Of a stretch of 22,223 bases of DNA, positions 13,700-21,359 are shown piece after piece. The translations under genes and the position numbers were made by a program. The DNA comes from GCA-020343675 sp964462945 (GTDB lineage: Bacteria > Planctomycetota > Phycisphaerae > Sedimentisphaerales > Anaerobacaceae), in the NCBI GenBank assembly GCA_964462945.1, contig CAYWZW010000083.1, forward strand, positions 1 through 22,223, in the 5' to 3' direction. How positions within the stretch are numbered: position 1 is the first letter of the stretch; each line of letters starts with the position of its first letter. Below the pieces are notes generated by a model, which saw only the letters and a program-made list of their open reading frames with translations, ran no database searches and was not told the origin of the DNA.

Positions 13700-13954
13700 T
13701 TCAGCCGAAGATTCTCGCTTTTTGCCGCCTTCCAACTCCCGCCGCAGCAGATGGACTTCTTCCGCCAATTTACCCATTTCCATTCGCATCAGCTTTTGTT
13801 CCTTCCCCGCGTTTCCGAAGTACCGCGCCACTCGCATTAGGCAGATGATAACCAGAGCAAAGAGAAAAACATAAATTCCCATGACGAGCAAAGTGAGAAA
13901 AATTGGTGCTATTAGTGAGAGAGTTGCTGTGGCTACTAAAAGAAATTCATTCAT
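13691..13954 (-). CDS. Small membrane protein with C-terminal helix
   Basis: An 87-residue protein: one long or two short hydrophobic helices (LLVATATLSLIAPIFLTLLV and MGIYVFLFALVIICLM), then a charged, probably coiled-coil tail (KLMRMEMGKLAEEVHLLRRE). I start at MNEFLLVA, because AAAGGAAAG stands just upstream; the longer frame lies inside the preceding HTH gene. That gene's stop overlaps this start (ATGAATGA), so the two are co-translated. I recognise no family. The end overlaps prmC tail to tail by nine bases. Confidence 0.6.
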   Translation of the reverse strand: MNEFLLVATATLSLIAPIFLTLLVMGIYVFLFALVIICLMRVARYFGNAGKEQKLMRMEMGKLAEEVHLLRRELEGGKKRESSAESG

Positions 13955-14147
13955 TTTTCTTTCCTTTCGCTTTTGGCTGGACTTTTTTCGATTCGAGCCA
14001 GGCATCTACGTCGGCCCGGTCGAATTTGATGTTCTTTGAACTTATCCGAATATAAGGAGGGCAATCCCCGCTGGCGATGTATTTGTAGATTGTCCGCTTT
14101 GAATCGCCCAAATAAGCCGCCAAATCTTCTATCGAAAGTAGCTGCAT
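13947..14147 (-). CDS. Excisionase-like helix-turn-helix protein
   Basis: The 66-residue protein is a single winged-helix domain of the excisionase/MerR-like class (helix_turn_helix_17, PF12728): LLSIEDLAAYLGDSKRTIYK, then YIASGDCPPYIRISSKNIKF and DRADVDAWLE. Such proteins act as recombination directionality factors in mobile elements or as small transcription regulators. No integrase is nearby, so regulation of its own operon is the likelier role; a tandem-repeat array overlaps its promoter (14170-14210). GAGGA precedes the ATG by nine bases. The basic tail (KKVQPKAKGKKNE) is typical of DNA-binding proteins. Confidence 0.85.
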   Translation of the reverse strand: MQLLSIEDLAAYLGDSKRTIYKYIASGDCPPYIRISSKNIKFDRADVDAWLESKKVQPKAKGKKNE

Positions 14148-14169
14148 AGCACAAAATCCTCATCAATAT

Positions 14170-14210
14170 GCAGCAATATAGCACAATATGCACAGCAATG
14201 CAACACAATT
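14170..14210 (-). promoter_or_regulatory. HTH-gene promoter overlapped by a tandem GCA...AAT array
   Basis: On the minus strand TTGCAT (14203-14198), 17 bases and TATATT (14180-14175) form a good promoter for the HTH gene. The same bases read on the plus strand as four tandem units starting with GCA and containing an AAT/AATAT core at a 9-11-base period (14170, 14181, 14190, 14200). A fifth related piece covers the start codon (14145-14157). Repeats at about one helical turn over a promoter suggest cooperative binding by the HTH protein itself. Confidence 0.6.
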
Positions 14211-14740
14211 CCAAAAAAATCTTATCTTTCTTGACAGTGCAGCATTGCTGCCGGCAAGAGCGAACGGGAAGAGCTCACCCAGCTTGGGACCCATCTTCCA
14301 ATCGCTTGCTTGTTGACATGGGACATCCGAACCCGGAACCGATATTCACCAGACTACCATGCGGCGGACGACAGCCGCGTCAGAGTCTTCCCGATTTGGC
14401 TTAATATCCCACATTGATATGGTCAGACGATTGCTGATTGACTATCTTAACCACAGCGGACACAAAAAAAGCCAGATTCTAATGACAACAGAATCTGGCT
14501 TCGGAGGAGGGTGATGAAAAGCTGATAATGACTTCTGCAAAATCCCTTTAGTTTACTCTACAACCATCCGTAGTTATAATCGAATAGACGGCAGGAATTT
14601 CTTTAGCAAAAAGAACTAAATTTAGAAGAAAGCTACATTTTTTTGGCTGGAAATCAAACCCTAAATTCGGTAAATCCAGAAATTTTTCAATTTCCCTTCA
14701 AAACTGTCCATGCTGCACCCAAAATCCATTTTGGTTTACG
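14211..14740. other. AT-rich gene-free spacer upstream of panB
   Basis: About 530 bases without a supported gene. It holds a small palindrome GCAGCA-t-TGCTGC (14239-14251), the hairpin at 14470-14500, and an inverted repeat CCAAAAT-cc-ATTTTGG (14719-14734) just upstream of the panB promoter. After the hairpin, GGAGGAGGGTGATG begins a three-codon frame only. No tRNA is visible. Confidence 0.5.
14463..14500 (-). terminator. Rho-independent terminator-like hairpin with no gene before it
   Basis: AGCCAGATTCT (14470-14480) and AGAATCTGGCT (14490-14500) pair perfectly over 11 bases around a nine-base loop. On the minus strand the stem is followed by a T run, the classical terminator layout. No minus-strand gene lies upstream of it in the panB spacer, so it may end a small RNA. 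Confidence 0.6.
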
Positions 14741-14741
14741 C

Positions 14742-14770
14742 TTGATAAATCAATTTTGTTCTCTTATCCT
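14742..14770 (+). promoter_or_regulatory. panB promoter
   Basis: TTGATA (14742-14747), 17 bases, TATCCT (14765-14770), about 50 bases upstream of the panB ATG. A 7-base inverted repeat lies immediately upstream at 14719-14734. Confidence 0.6.
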
Positions 14771-14820
14771 AACTGGGGGGCTGTTATTTCTTTGTTCGCC
14801 GGCTCCCAGAGGGACCAACT

Positions 14821-15675
14821 ATGAGCACGCGAATCACGATTGCAGAACTGCTTGAGGCCAAGCGTCAGAAACGCAGAATCGCCGCGGTTAGCTGTTACGA
14901 TTACAACACAGCCAAGCTCATATCTCAGACCGGCGTGCAGATGGTGTTAGTGGGGGATTCCGCCGCTCAGGTCGTGCTGGGATTCGATTCCACTCTCCCG
15001 GCGACGATGGATTTCATGGTCGCCATAACCGCCGCGGTGCGGCGAGGGGCGCCGGACGTATTTCTGGTGGCGGACATGCCGTTCCTTTCTTATCAGGTGG
15101 GGCTGGCCGAGGCCCTGAAAAATGCCGGGCGATTTATGAGCGAGGCGGGCGCGCAGATGGTGAAGATCGAGGCGGGCAGTGCGTACCTGGACGTCATCAA
15201 AGCCGCCAGCGACGCCGGGATAGCCGTCATGGCCCACATCGGCATAAGGCCCCAGACCATCAGCAAGATCGGGCGATTCAAAGCTGAGGCGACCACGGCC
15301 CAGATGGCTGCCGAGCTTATAAGCCTTGCCGGGCAAATGATTGAAAGCGGCGCCATTTCGCTGCTGATTGAAGGGGCCGCCGCGGAGGTGGCCGAGATTA
15401 TCACGGGCCGCTGCGAGGTCCCGGTCATCGGCTGCGGCTCCGGGCCGGGCTGCGACGGGCAGATATTGATTGCGCCCGACATCTTAGGCTTGACGCAGGG
15501 ACCGAGCCCCAAGTTTGCCAAGAGCTACGATAACCTGGCCGAACGCACCATCGGCGCCTTCAACGCCTACGCCAAGGAGGTGGAGGCCGGCCGATTTCCC
15601 GATACCGACCACAGCTACCACATGAAACCCGGCGAGCTTGAGAAACTTCAGGGACTGCTCAAGGGTAGAGATTAA
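14821..15675 (+). CDS. panB: 3-methyl-2-oxobutanoate hydroxymethyltransferase
   Basis: PanB adds a hydroxymethyl group from methylene-tetrahydrofolate to 2-oxoisovalerate, giving ketopantoate, the first committed step towards pantothenate and coenzyme A. The 284 residues follow the family throughout: SCYDYNTAKL, VGDSAAQVVLGFDSTLP with the metal-binding Asp, VADMPFLSYQ with the second Asp, MVKIEAG, AHIGIRPQTI, LLIEGAAAEVA with the catalytic Glu, and VPVIGCGSGPGCDGQIL. Length is normal. AGAGGGA lies six bases before the ATG. No other pan gene is adjacent, so it appears to be a single-gene transcript; the next gene downstream has its own promoter. Confidence 0.96.
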   Translation: MSTRITIAELLEAKRQKRRIAAVSCYDYNTAKLISQTGVQMVLVGDSAAQVVLGFDSTLPATMDFMVAITAAVRRGAPDVFLVADMPFLSYQVGLAEALKNAGRFMSEAGAQMVKIEAGSAYLDVIKAASDAGIAVMAHIGIRPQTISKIGRFKAEATTAQMAAELISLAGQMIESGAISLLIEGAAAEVAEIITGRCEVPVIGCGSGPGCDGQILIAPDILGLTQGPSPKFAKSYDNLAERTIGAFNAYAKEVEAGRFPDTDHSYHMKPGELEKLQGLLKGRD

Positions 15676-15750
15676 GCAGCAGAACCACACGCCGGGCCGG
15701 CAAATGTTCCCCATGAAGAAACGGACGAGGGCACTTCTACGGTTTTGCAC

Positions 15751-15779
15751 TTGACGCTAACAGCACGCTGTGCTACAAT
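15751..15779 (+). promoter_or_regulatory. Promoter of the GLUG-repeat gene, with palindrome in the spacer
   Basis: TTGACG (15751-15756), 17 bases, TACAAT (15774-15779) form a near-consensus promoter about 235 bases upstream of the large gene. The spacer contains AGCAC-gct-GTGCT (15762-15774), a perfect inverted repeat well placed for a repressor. Confidence 0.7.
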
Positions 15780-15785
15780 GACCAT

Positions 15786-15896
15786 CGGCAACTGAGGAGT
15801 TGCTGTCTTATCCGTTCAATTCGTTTAGTTCAGTAAACAGGCGAAAAGCGAGGCGTTTGTTCTATGGCCCGAAAGGTGGCCGGAGGAGATCAAAAC
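15786..15896 (+). other. Long structured leader of the GLUG-repeat gene
   Basis: The leader begins with a tight hairpin GCAACT-gagg-AGTTGC (15788-15803). Further on are GGCC/GGCC pairing possibilities around 15866-15883. I compared it from memory with cyclic-di-GMP-I and -II riboswitch cores and found no match. It may be a structured RNA, but I cannot name it. Confidence 0.35.
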
Positions 15897-15980
15897 ATGA
15901 TGACGCCGAGAAATCCAAAGATTTGTTGCTATCAGCGTTTATCGGCGTTTATCCGCGTTCATCAGCGGTTTCATAAATGA
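15897..15980 (+). CDS. Possible 27-codon leader peptide overlapping the decamer repeat
   Basis: A small frame (MMTPRNPKICCYQRLSAFIR, then VHQRFHK) has a strong ribosome site, GGAGGAG, eight bases before its ATG. Its second half is encoded by the four decamer repeats at 15931-15970, so it may be accidental. It ends 35 bases before the start of the large GLUG gene, where a translated leader could affect expression. The good ribosome site is the only evidence; the peptide resembles nothing I know. Confidence 0.3.
   Translation: MMTPRNPKICCYQRLSAFIRVHQRFHK
15931..15970 (+). repeat. Four tandem copies of an ATCNGCGTTT-type decamer
   Basis: ATCAGCGTTT, ATCGGCGTTT, ATCCGCGTTC and ATCAGCGGTT follow one another at an exact 10-base period. 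The family recurs in opposite orientation at 119-148. One unit per helical turn would present the same DNA face to a protein. Confidence 0.8.
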
Positions 15981-16014
15981 TTGCGGTTTGCCTCAGTATT
16001 GGAGGATATGGACC

Positions 16015-19000
16015 ATGAGAACTCTATTTCTAACCTTGATCACGTGTCTGTTTGTACTGCCTGCTCACGCCAAATACAGCGGCGGGACAGGAGAGCCTAA
16101 CGATCCATACCAGATCGCGACGGCGGCCGATCTGATCGCCCTCGGCGAGACCCCCGAAGACTACGACAAGCACTTCATCCTGACCGCCGACATCGACCTG
16201 GACTCCAACCTGCCCGCGCGGAAGATTTTCGACAAGGCCGTCATTGCACCAGATACTACCACGGACCCATTCGGACAGTTCCAGGGAGTTTCTTTTACAG
16301 GTGTCTTCGACGGCAACGGCCACACAATCTCGCATCTGACGATCATAGGCGAGGACTATCTGGGCCTGTTTGGCAAATTGGAGGGAGGGGCCGAGGTCAG
16401 GAACCTGGGTGTAGTACATGTCAACATAGCGGGTTCAGGCGACTATGGCGGCGGGCTGGTGGGGTACAGGTACAACTCGGGCAGTGTATCCAACTGCTAC
16501 AGCGCCGGTGCCGTCAGTGGCGATTGGGCTGTCGGCGGCCTCGTGGGCTCCAATAGCGGCGGGCGCATCAGCGCGAGCTACAGCACCGTCACCGTCACCG
16601 GGCGCTCTGGAGTCGGCGGACTCGTGGGGGGCAACGGGTGGGGTACGGTGACCCAGTGCTACAGCACTGGTGGGGTCAGGGGAGAATCGGAAGTAGGCGG
16701 CCTCGTGGGCTCCAATAGCGGCGGGCGCATCAGCGAGAGCTACAGCACCGGCACCGGCACCGGGCGCTTTGAAGTCGGCGGACTCGTGGGGTACAACGGC
16801 TCCGACGGTCGTGTGATCCAGTGCTACAGCACTGGTGGGGTCAGTGGAGAATCGAGTGTCGGCGGCCTCGTGGGCTTAAATCACGGCGGGCGCATCAGCG
16901 CGAGCTACAGCACCGGCACGGTCAGTGGGAGTTCGTCTGTCGGCGGCCTCATGGGCGGTGGTGAGCCTGCGACGATAACGCAGAGTGTCTGGGATGCGCA
17001 GACTTCGGGTCTATGGGCAAGTGCTGGCGGAATTGGCTTGACCACAGCCGAGATGATGGACCCTTACATGCTCGGTCTGAACGGCTTTGGCAATGATCCG
17101 AACTGGGTCCTGGACGCAGGACGCGACTATCCCCGATTGGCCTGGGAGGGCACGTCGGGAGGTATCATACCTGAGCCGAACATCGACTGGATTGACGGAC
17201 TCGGAACGTCGGAGGATCCCTATCGCGTTGGCACAGCGGACCAACTGATCCTGTTGGGTAAGGCAAGTCTCCTCTGCGACAAGCACTTTGTTCTCAGTGC
17301 GGACATCGATCTGGACCCAAAGCTGCCCGGGGGACAGGTTTTTGGGCACGCGGTAGTCCAAGCCTTCAGGGGAGTCTTTGATGGCAATGGCCACACGATC
17401 TCGCATCTGACAATCACGGGTAAGAGCCAATTGGGCCTGTTTGGTCGAATGGAATCTGGGGCCGAAGTCGAGAACTTGGGGGTGGTAGATGTCAAGATTA
17501 CCGCTTCGGATAACAACGTCGGCGGGCTAGTGGGTGGAAACTGGGGCCACAGCGTGACGAACTGCTACAGCAGTGGTATGGTCAGCGCCACTTCAAATGT
17601 GGGCGGCCTCGTCGGCTCCAGTCGGGCCAGCGTCACCGCGAGCTACAGCACCTGTGTAGTTAGTGGCAACGAGCATGTCGGCGGGCTGGTGGGGTACAAC
17701 GACTGGGACGCTGTGAGCAACTGTTACAGCACCGGTGCAGTCAGCGGGGATTCGGATGTCGGCGGGCTGCTAGGCTGGAGCGGGGGTAATGTAACTCAGT
17801 GTTACAGTACCGGCGCAGTCAGGGGCAGATCGTCTGTCGGCGGGTTGCGCGGCGGCAGTCCGCAGCCAGGTGGCGTAACCGCCTGTTTCTGGGACACCCA
17901 GACCTCGGGCCAGGCTACGAGTGCCGGGGGCACAGGCAAGACCTCGGCCGAGATGCACGACCCGAACACGTTTCGGGCAGAGGGGTGGGATTTTGTTGGT
18001 CAGGCGGATGGACCCCATGATATATGGGCTGAGCCTGAGGGTGGTGGATATCCTATTCTCTGGTGGCAACTATCGCCATTGCCGAGTCTGCCAGGGTTCT
18101 CCGGCGGTACGGGAGAATCCAACGACCCTTATATGATCTCAAGACCAGAGGAATTGAATAGCATCGGCCATAATCCAAGACTTATGAAATCACACTTCAA
18201 GTTGGTGGATGATCTTGACCTCTGGGACTGTACATCTTATCCGATAGGTGATTACGTGTACCCGTACAAAGGGGTCTTTGACGCCAACGGCAAGACTATC
18301 CGAAACCTCAACCGTAGTCTTTTTGAAGGCGTGAAGGGCATAGTAAAGGATCTGCGATTAGTCAATCCCAAGTGTATCGGTTCCCCGATCGAGAATAATT
18401 ACGGCACAGTTATTTCTTGCTCCGTTCAGGGCGGAATTATTTCAGGAGACGGAGGTCTGGTAGGGTACAACTCAGGCGATGTGACCGACTGTTACAGTAC
18501 CGCTGCGGTCAGTGGCAATGAGCGTGTCGGCGGGCTGGTAGGGTGGAACAACGCCGATGTGACCAACTGCTACAGCACCGGCACGGTCACGGGCACCGGT
18601 GGGGAGGTCGGTGGACTGGTGGGTCAGAACGCAGGTACTGTGACACACTGCTACAGCACCGGCGTGGTCAGCGGCCGTTCGTCTGTTGGCGGACTGCTGG
18701 GAATCAACGCCGGCAGTGTGACCGACTGCCATAGCACCGGGAAGGTCAGTGGTAATGAGGATGTCGGGGGGCTGGTGGGATTCAACTGGGACGGGACCAT
18801 CGGCCAGTGCTACAGTAGCGGCCCGGTTAGTGGCGAAAAAAATGTGGGCGGGTTGGTAGGCTGCAACCGCGATAGTAGTACTGTGATCCACTGCTACAGC
18901 ACCGGTGCGGTCAGCGGCCAATCCTATGTCGGCGGCTTAGTGGGTAGTGGGTGGCCAGGCCGTATAACCGCCTGTTTCTGGGATGCCCAGAGTTCAGGCC

Positions 19001-20190
19001 AAACGACGAGTGCCGGCGGGACAGGTAGGACGACAGCCGAAATGCAGACGGCCAGCACGTTCTTAGATGCCGGGTGGGACTTCATGGGCGAGACCGCCAA
19101 CGGCACGCTGGACGTTTGGTGGATTCTGGAAGGCAAGACATATCCGCGATTGTGGTGGGAGAGTCGTGTAACATGGCCAACCACGTGGCAAGGTAGTGGC
19201 ACCCCGGATGATCCATACCAGATCGCTACGCCAGAGGATTTGATGCTGCTTGGCGACAGTCCCGAACATTACGACAAACACTTTATCCTGACCGCCGACA
19301 TCGACCTGGACCCCAAGCCTCCTGGCTGCTGGTTCTTCTACAGGTCCGTCATTGCAGCGGATAGCAATGACGCAACACCGGCGTTTGACGGAACTCCCTT
19401 CAGCGGCGTCTTCGATGGCGACGACCACACGATCTCGCATCTGACCATGAATGGTGGGGGACAACTCGGACTGTTCGGCCAGTTGGCTTCAACAGCCGAG
19501 GTCAAGAACCTTGGAGTAGTCGATGTCAAGATAACCAGTTCGGGTAGCTACGTCGGCGCGCTGGTGGGCGAGAACTATGGTAACGTGACCCACTGCTACA
19601 GCACTTGTACGGTCAGCGCCAACGCGTATATGGGTGGGCTCGTGGGGAGGAATGACGGAAAGGTGACCCGCTGCTACAGCACCGCTGCAGTCGAGGGCGG
19701 TGTTTCTGTCGGAGGGCTTGTGGGGGACAACTGGGGCGATGTGACGGGCTCCTATAGCAGCGGTACCGTCGGTGGCATGGAGGGTGTCGGAGGGCTGGTG
19801 GGCGAAAACCGGCGTACTGTGACTGACTGCTATAACACCGGCGCGGTCACTGGCATATCGCTCGTGGGCGGCTTGGTTGGGATCAACTTGGGTACCATGT
19901 TCCAGTGCTACAGTACCGGCCTGACCCGGGGCGATGGGTTCTTTGGCGGGCTGGTGGGGATCGGCTCGTCGGGCACTGTGACAGGCTGTTTCTGGGACAC
20001 GCAGGCCTCAGGCCAAGCAACAAGTGACGGCGGCACAGGCAAGACATCTGCCGAGATGCAGACGGCAAGCACATTCCTTGATGCCGGCTGGGACTTCGTC
20101 GGCGAGACGACGAATGGCACGCAAGATGTCTGGTGGATCAACGAAGGGAAGGACTATCCGAGATTGTGGTGGGAAACCCACGACAATTGA
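16015..20190 (+). CDS. Large secreted GLUG-repeat protein
   Basis: The 1391-residue product has a signal peptide (MRTLFLTLITCLFVLPAHA, cut before KYSGG) and is otherwise built of repeats. I start at MRTLFL since GGAGG lies nine bases upstream. Four modules begin near residues 21, 392, 695 and 1057 with variants of GGTGEPNDPYQIATAADLIA followed, in three of them, by FILTADIDLD. Each then carries about five to seven GLUG motifs (PF07581) of the form VGGLVGxNxGxVxxCYSTGxVSG. All four modules have a Trp-rich end; modules 2-4 share CFWD(T/A)Q.SGQ and AGG.TG.T.AEM. Roughly 25 GLUG motifs are present. Such repeats form extracellular beta-helices, seen in adhesins, proteases and polysaccharide-binding proteins of planctomycetes. 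No catalytic domain, membrane anchor or sorting tail is visible, so it is probably released or bound to the surface. Confidence 0.93.
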   Translation: MRTLFLTLITCLFVLPAHAKYSGGTGEPNDPYQIATAADLIALGETPEDYDKHFILTADIDLDSNLPARKIFDKAVIAPDTTTDPFGQFQGVSFTGVFDGNGHTISHLTIIGEDYLGLFGKLEGGAEVRNLGVVHVNIAGSGDYGGGLVGYRYNSGSVSNCYSAGAVSGDWAVGGLVGSNSGGRISASYSTVTVTGRSGVGGLVGGNGWGTVTQCYSTGGVRGESEVGGLVGSNSGGRISESYSTGTGTGRFEVGGLVGYNGSDGRVIQCYSTGGVSGESSVGGLVGLNHGGRISASYSTGTVSGSSSVGGLMGGGEPATITQSVWDAQTSGLWASAGGIGLTTAEMMDPYMLGLNGFGNDPNWVLDAGRDYPRLAWEGTSGGIIPEPNIDWIDGLGTSEDPYRVGTADQLILLGKASLLCDKHFVLSADIDLDPKLPGGQVFGHAVVQAFRGVFDGNGHTISHLTITGKSQLGLFGRMESGAEVENLGVVDVKITASDNNVGGLVGGNWGHSVTNCYSSGMVSATSNVGGLVGSSRASVTASYSTCVVSGNEHVGGLVGYNDWDAVSNCYSTGAVSGDSDVGGLLGWSGGNVTQCYSTGAVRGRSSVGGLRGGSPQPGGVTACFWDTQTSGQATSAGGTGKTSAEMHDPNTFRAEGWDFVGQADGPHDIWAEPEGGGYPILWWQLSPLPSLPGFSGGTGESNDPYMISRPEELNSIGHNPRLMKSHFKLVDDLDLWDCTSYPIGDYVYPYKGVFDANGKTIRNLNRSLFEGVKGIVKDLRLVNPKCIGSPIENNYGTVISCSVQGGIISGDGGLVGYNSGDVTDCYSTAAVSGNERVGGLVGWNNADVTNCYSTGTVTGTGGEVGGLVGQNAGTVTHCYSTGVVSGRSSVGGLLGINAGSVTDCHSTGKVSGNEDVGGLVGFNWDGTIGQCYSSGPVSGEKNVGGLVGCNRDSSTVIHCYSTGAVSGQSYVGGLVGSGWPGRITACFWDAQSSGQTTSAGGTGRTTAEMQTASTFLDAGWDFMGETANGTLDVWWILEGKTYPRLWWESRVTWPTTWQGSGTPDDPYQIATPEDLMLLGDSPEHYDKHFILTADIDLDPKPPGCWFFYRSVIAADSNDATPAFDGTPFSGVFDGDDHTISHLTMNGGGQLGLFGQLASTAEVKNLGVVDVKITSSGSYVGALVGENYGNVTHCYSTCTVSANAYMGGLVGRNDGKVTRCYSTAAVEGGVSVGGLVGDNWGDVTGSYSSGTVGGMEGVGGLVGENRRTVTDCYNTGAVTGISLVGGLVGINLGTMFQCYSTGLTRGDGFFGGLVGIGSSGTVTGCFWDTQASGQATSDGGTGKTSAEMQTASTFLDAGWDFVGETTNGTQDVWWINEGKDYPRLWWETHDN
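16534..16900 (+). repeat. Higher-order tandem repeat of GLUG pairs
   Basis: The 40 bases at 16534-16573 recur identically at 16696-16735 and in altered form from 16861. The period is 162-165 bases, i.e. 54-55 codons or two GLUG motifs: one of GRISxSYS type and one of V-(T/I)QCYS type. This shows recent expansion by duplication of motif pairs within the first module. Confidence 0.8.
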
Positions 20191-20206
20191 CTATTGACGA
20201 TGGTTC

Positions 20207-20313
20207 GACGGAGTTTACCCTGAGCGCAGCCGAACGGATTCAGGATGTTTGTTCGCGCAGGCCCGAACAGCGCGGACCGCGTGCTCGATAAGGTCCTTCG
20301 ACTGCGCTCAGGA
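20207..20313. repeat. Dispersed TTCGAC-GCTCAGGA repeats
   Basis: GGAGTTTACCCTGAGCGCAG (from 20210) and, in opposite orientation, GTCCTTCGACTGCGCTCAGG (from 20294) are variants of a common dispersed repeat. A further copy lies at 21198-21245. Apart from these, the 171 bases between the GLUG gene and the glycosylase gene hold no gene or clear terminator. Confidence 0.65.
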
Positions 20314-20361
20314 CGCCTGCGCTCCCACGCCGAAAAGGCATCGACGGGGTGCTCGGCGGTT

Positions 20362-21120
20362 TCAGCTCCGGCCGGATTCGGGGACGGGCAGGTCCAGCTC
20401 GGCTAAGACCTTTTTCATGTCTTCCCAGACCCGGCGGCGGTTTTCCTGCGAGTAGTTTCGCAGCAGATAGGCCGTGTGGTAGGTCGCCATGAGCTTTATA
20501 GGCGGCTTGCCGATGCCCGGATAGTACTCGTGGAAGCGGCCCCGCAACTGGCCTATCGACTCGGCGGTGTTCAGCAGCGTCCGCGCCGCGTGAGCACCGA
20601 GGGCAACGATCATCTCAGGCTGAATGATCTCGATCTGCCGCTGGAGATAAGGCAGGCAGCTTATGATTTCTTCGGCTCGCGGGTCGCGGTTCTCCGGCGG
20701 GCGGCACTTCAAGACGTTGCCGATGAAGACATCCTCCCGTTTGAGTCCGCAGGCTTCGATGATCTTGTCCAGGAGCTGGCCGGCCCTGCCGACAAAGGGG
20801 CGGCCCTGTGCGTCTTCATCGGCGCCCGGGGCTTCACCCACGAACATGATGCGGGCGCTGGGATTGCCTTCGCCCGGCACGGCGTGAGTCCGCGACGAGC
20901 CCAGGCCGCACTTGCAGCATTGACGGACCTCCGCCGCAATCTTCTCAAGCTCGGCGGCTTTCGCCGCAACAGTCATACCATCGCCCTGCTCTTTTGCGAC
21001 GTGCTTTGCACCTTCACCCTTGGGAGCAAAACCGGCGAAAAGCTGCTCCATCTCAAGGTGCTGGCGAACAACTTTCCTAATGTCCGTCTCTTTTTCCATT
21101 GCGACGAATTCTAACGACAT
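20362..21120 (-). CDS. Uracil-DNA glycosylase, family 4/5 iron-sulfur type
   Basis: This enzyme removes uracil, formed by cytosine deamination, from DNA to begin base-excision repair. The domain occupies residues 55-245. Motif GEAPGADEDAQGRPFVGRAG (95-114) holds the uracil-binding residues. The cysteines of the 4Fe-4S cluster are C68 and C71 (QCCKCGLG), C139 (LKCRPPENRDP) and C155 (ISCLPYLQ). The late motif MATYHTAYLLRN stands where the family has the HPxxLL box, with Thr in place of the usual Pro. The first ~50 residues are a variable charged extension. The start is uncertain: GGAGG touches the ATG at 21120, and the next ATG (21099) has no site, so I keep the longer one. Confidence 0.92.
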   Translation of the reverse strand: MSLEFVAMEKETDIRKVVRQHLEMEQLFAGFAPKGEGAKHVAKEQGDGMTVAAKAAELEKIAAEVRQCCKCGLGSSRTHAVPGEGNPSARIMFVGEAPGADEDAQGRPFVGRAGQLLDKIIEACGLKREDVFIGNVLKCRPPENRDPRAEEIISCLPYLQRQIEIIQPEMIVALGAHAARTLLNTAESIGQLRGRFHEYYPGIGKPPIKLMATYHTAYLLRNYSQENRRRVWEDMKKVLAELDLPVPESGRS

Positions 21121-21197
21121 CCTCCGCGCTGAGCAACTTTTATTCTGCTACCGCATTTTGCAGGTTCCGCGACTATGCGGGATGAGATTGCTTCGTC

Positions 21198-21245
21198 GCG
21201 GAGTTTATCCTGAGTCTCGTCGAAGGACTCCTCGCAATGACACAT
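21198..21245. repeat. Dispersed TTCGAC-type repeat, third copy
   Basis: GGAGTTTATCCTGAGTCTCG followed by TCGAAGGACTCCTCGCAATG. The flanking GATTGCTTCG and CGCAATGACA form the outer arms often seen around this repeat in other genomes. It lies between the glycosylase gene and the terminator of the next gene. Confidence 0.65.
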
Positions 21246-21273
21246 ACAGGGCCGCGAAGAATCCGGGCGAGCA

Positions 21274-21306
21274 GAAAAAAAGCCGAGGCAATTTCTTGCC
21301 CCGGCT
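21274..21306 (-). terminator. Rho-independent terminator of the PEP-CTERM-like gene
   Basis: AGCCGAGGCAA (21281-21291) and TTGCCCCGGCT (21296-21306) form an 11-base stem with one mismatch and a four-base loop. On the minus strand the stem is followed by seven T. It lies 54 bases beyond the stop of the minus-strand gene and also insulates the glycosylase gene. Confidence 0.85.
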
Positions 21307-21359
21307 CATTCATAAAGAATAGCTTAGTCTCAATTTCTCTGGTTATTGGGTTCTATTCT

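Noticed and set aside
16534..19950. CRISPR-like regular repeats
   Set aside because: The repeats are translated GLUG motifs in one open frame, with no separate spacers.
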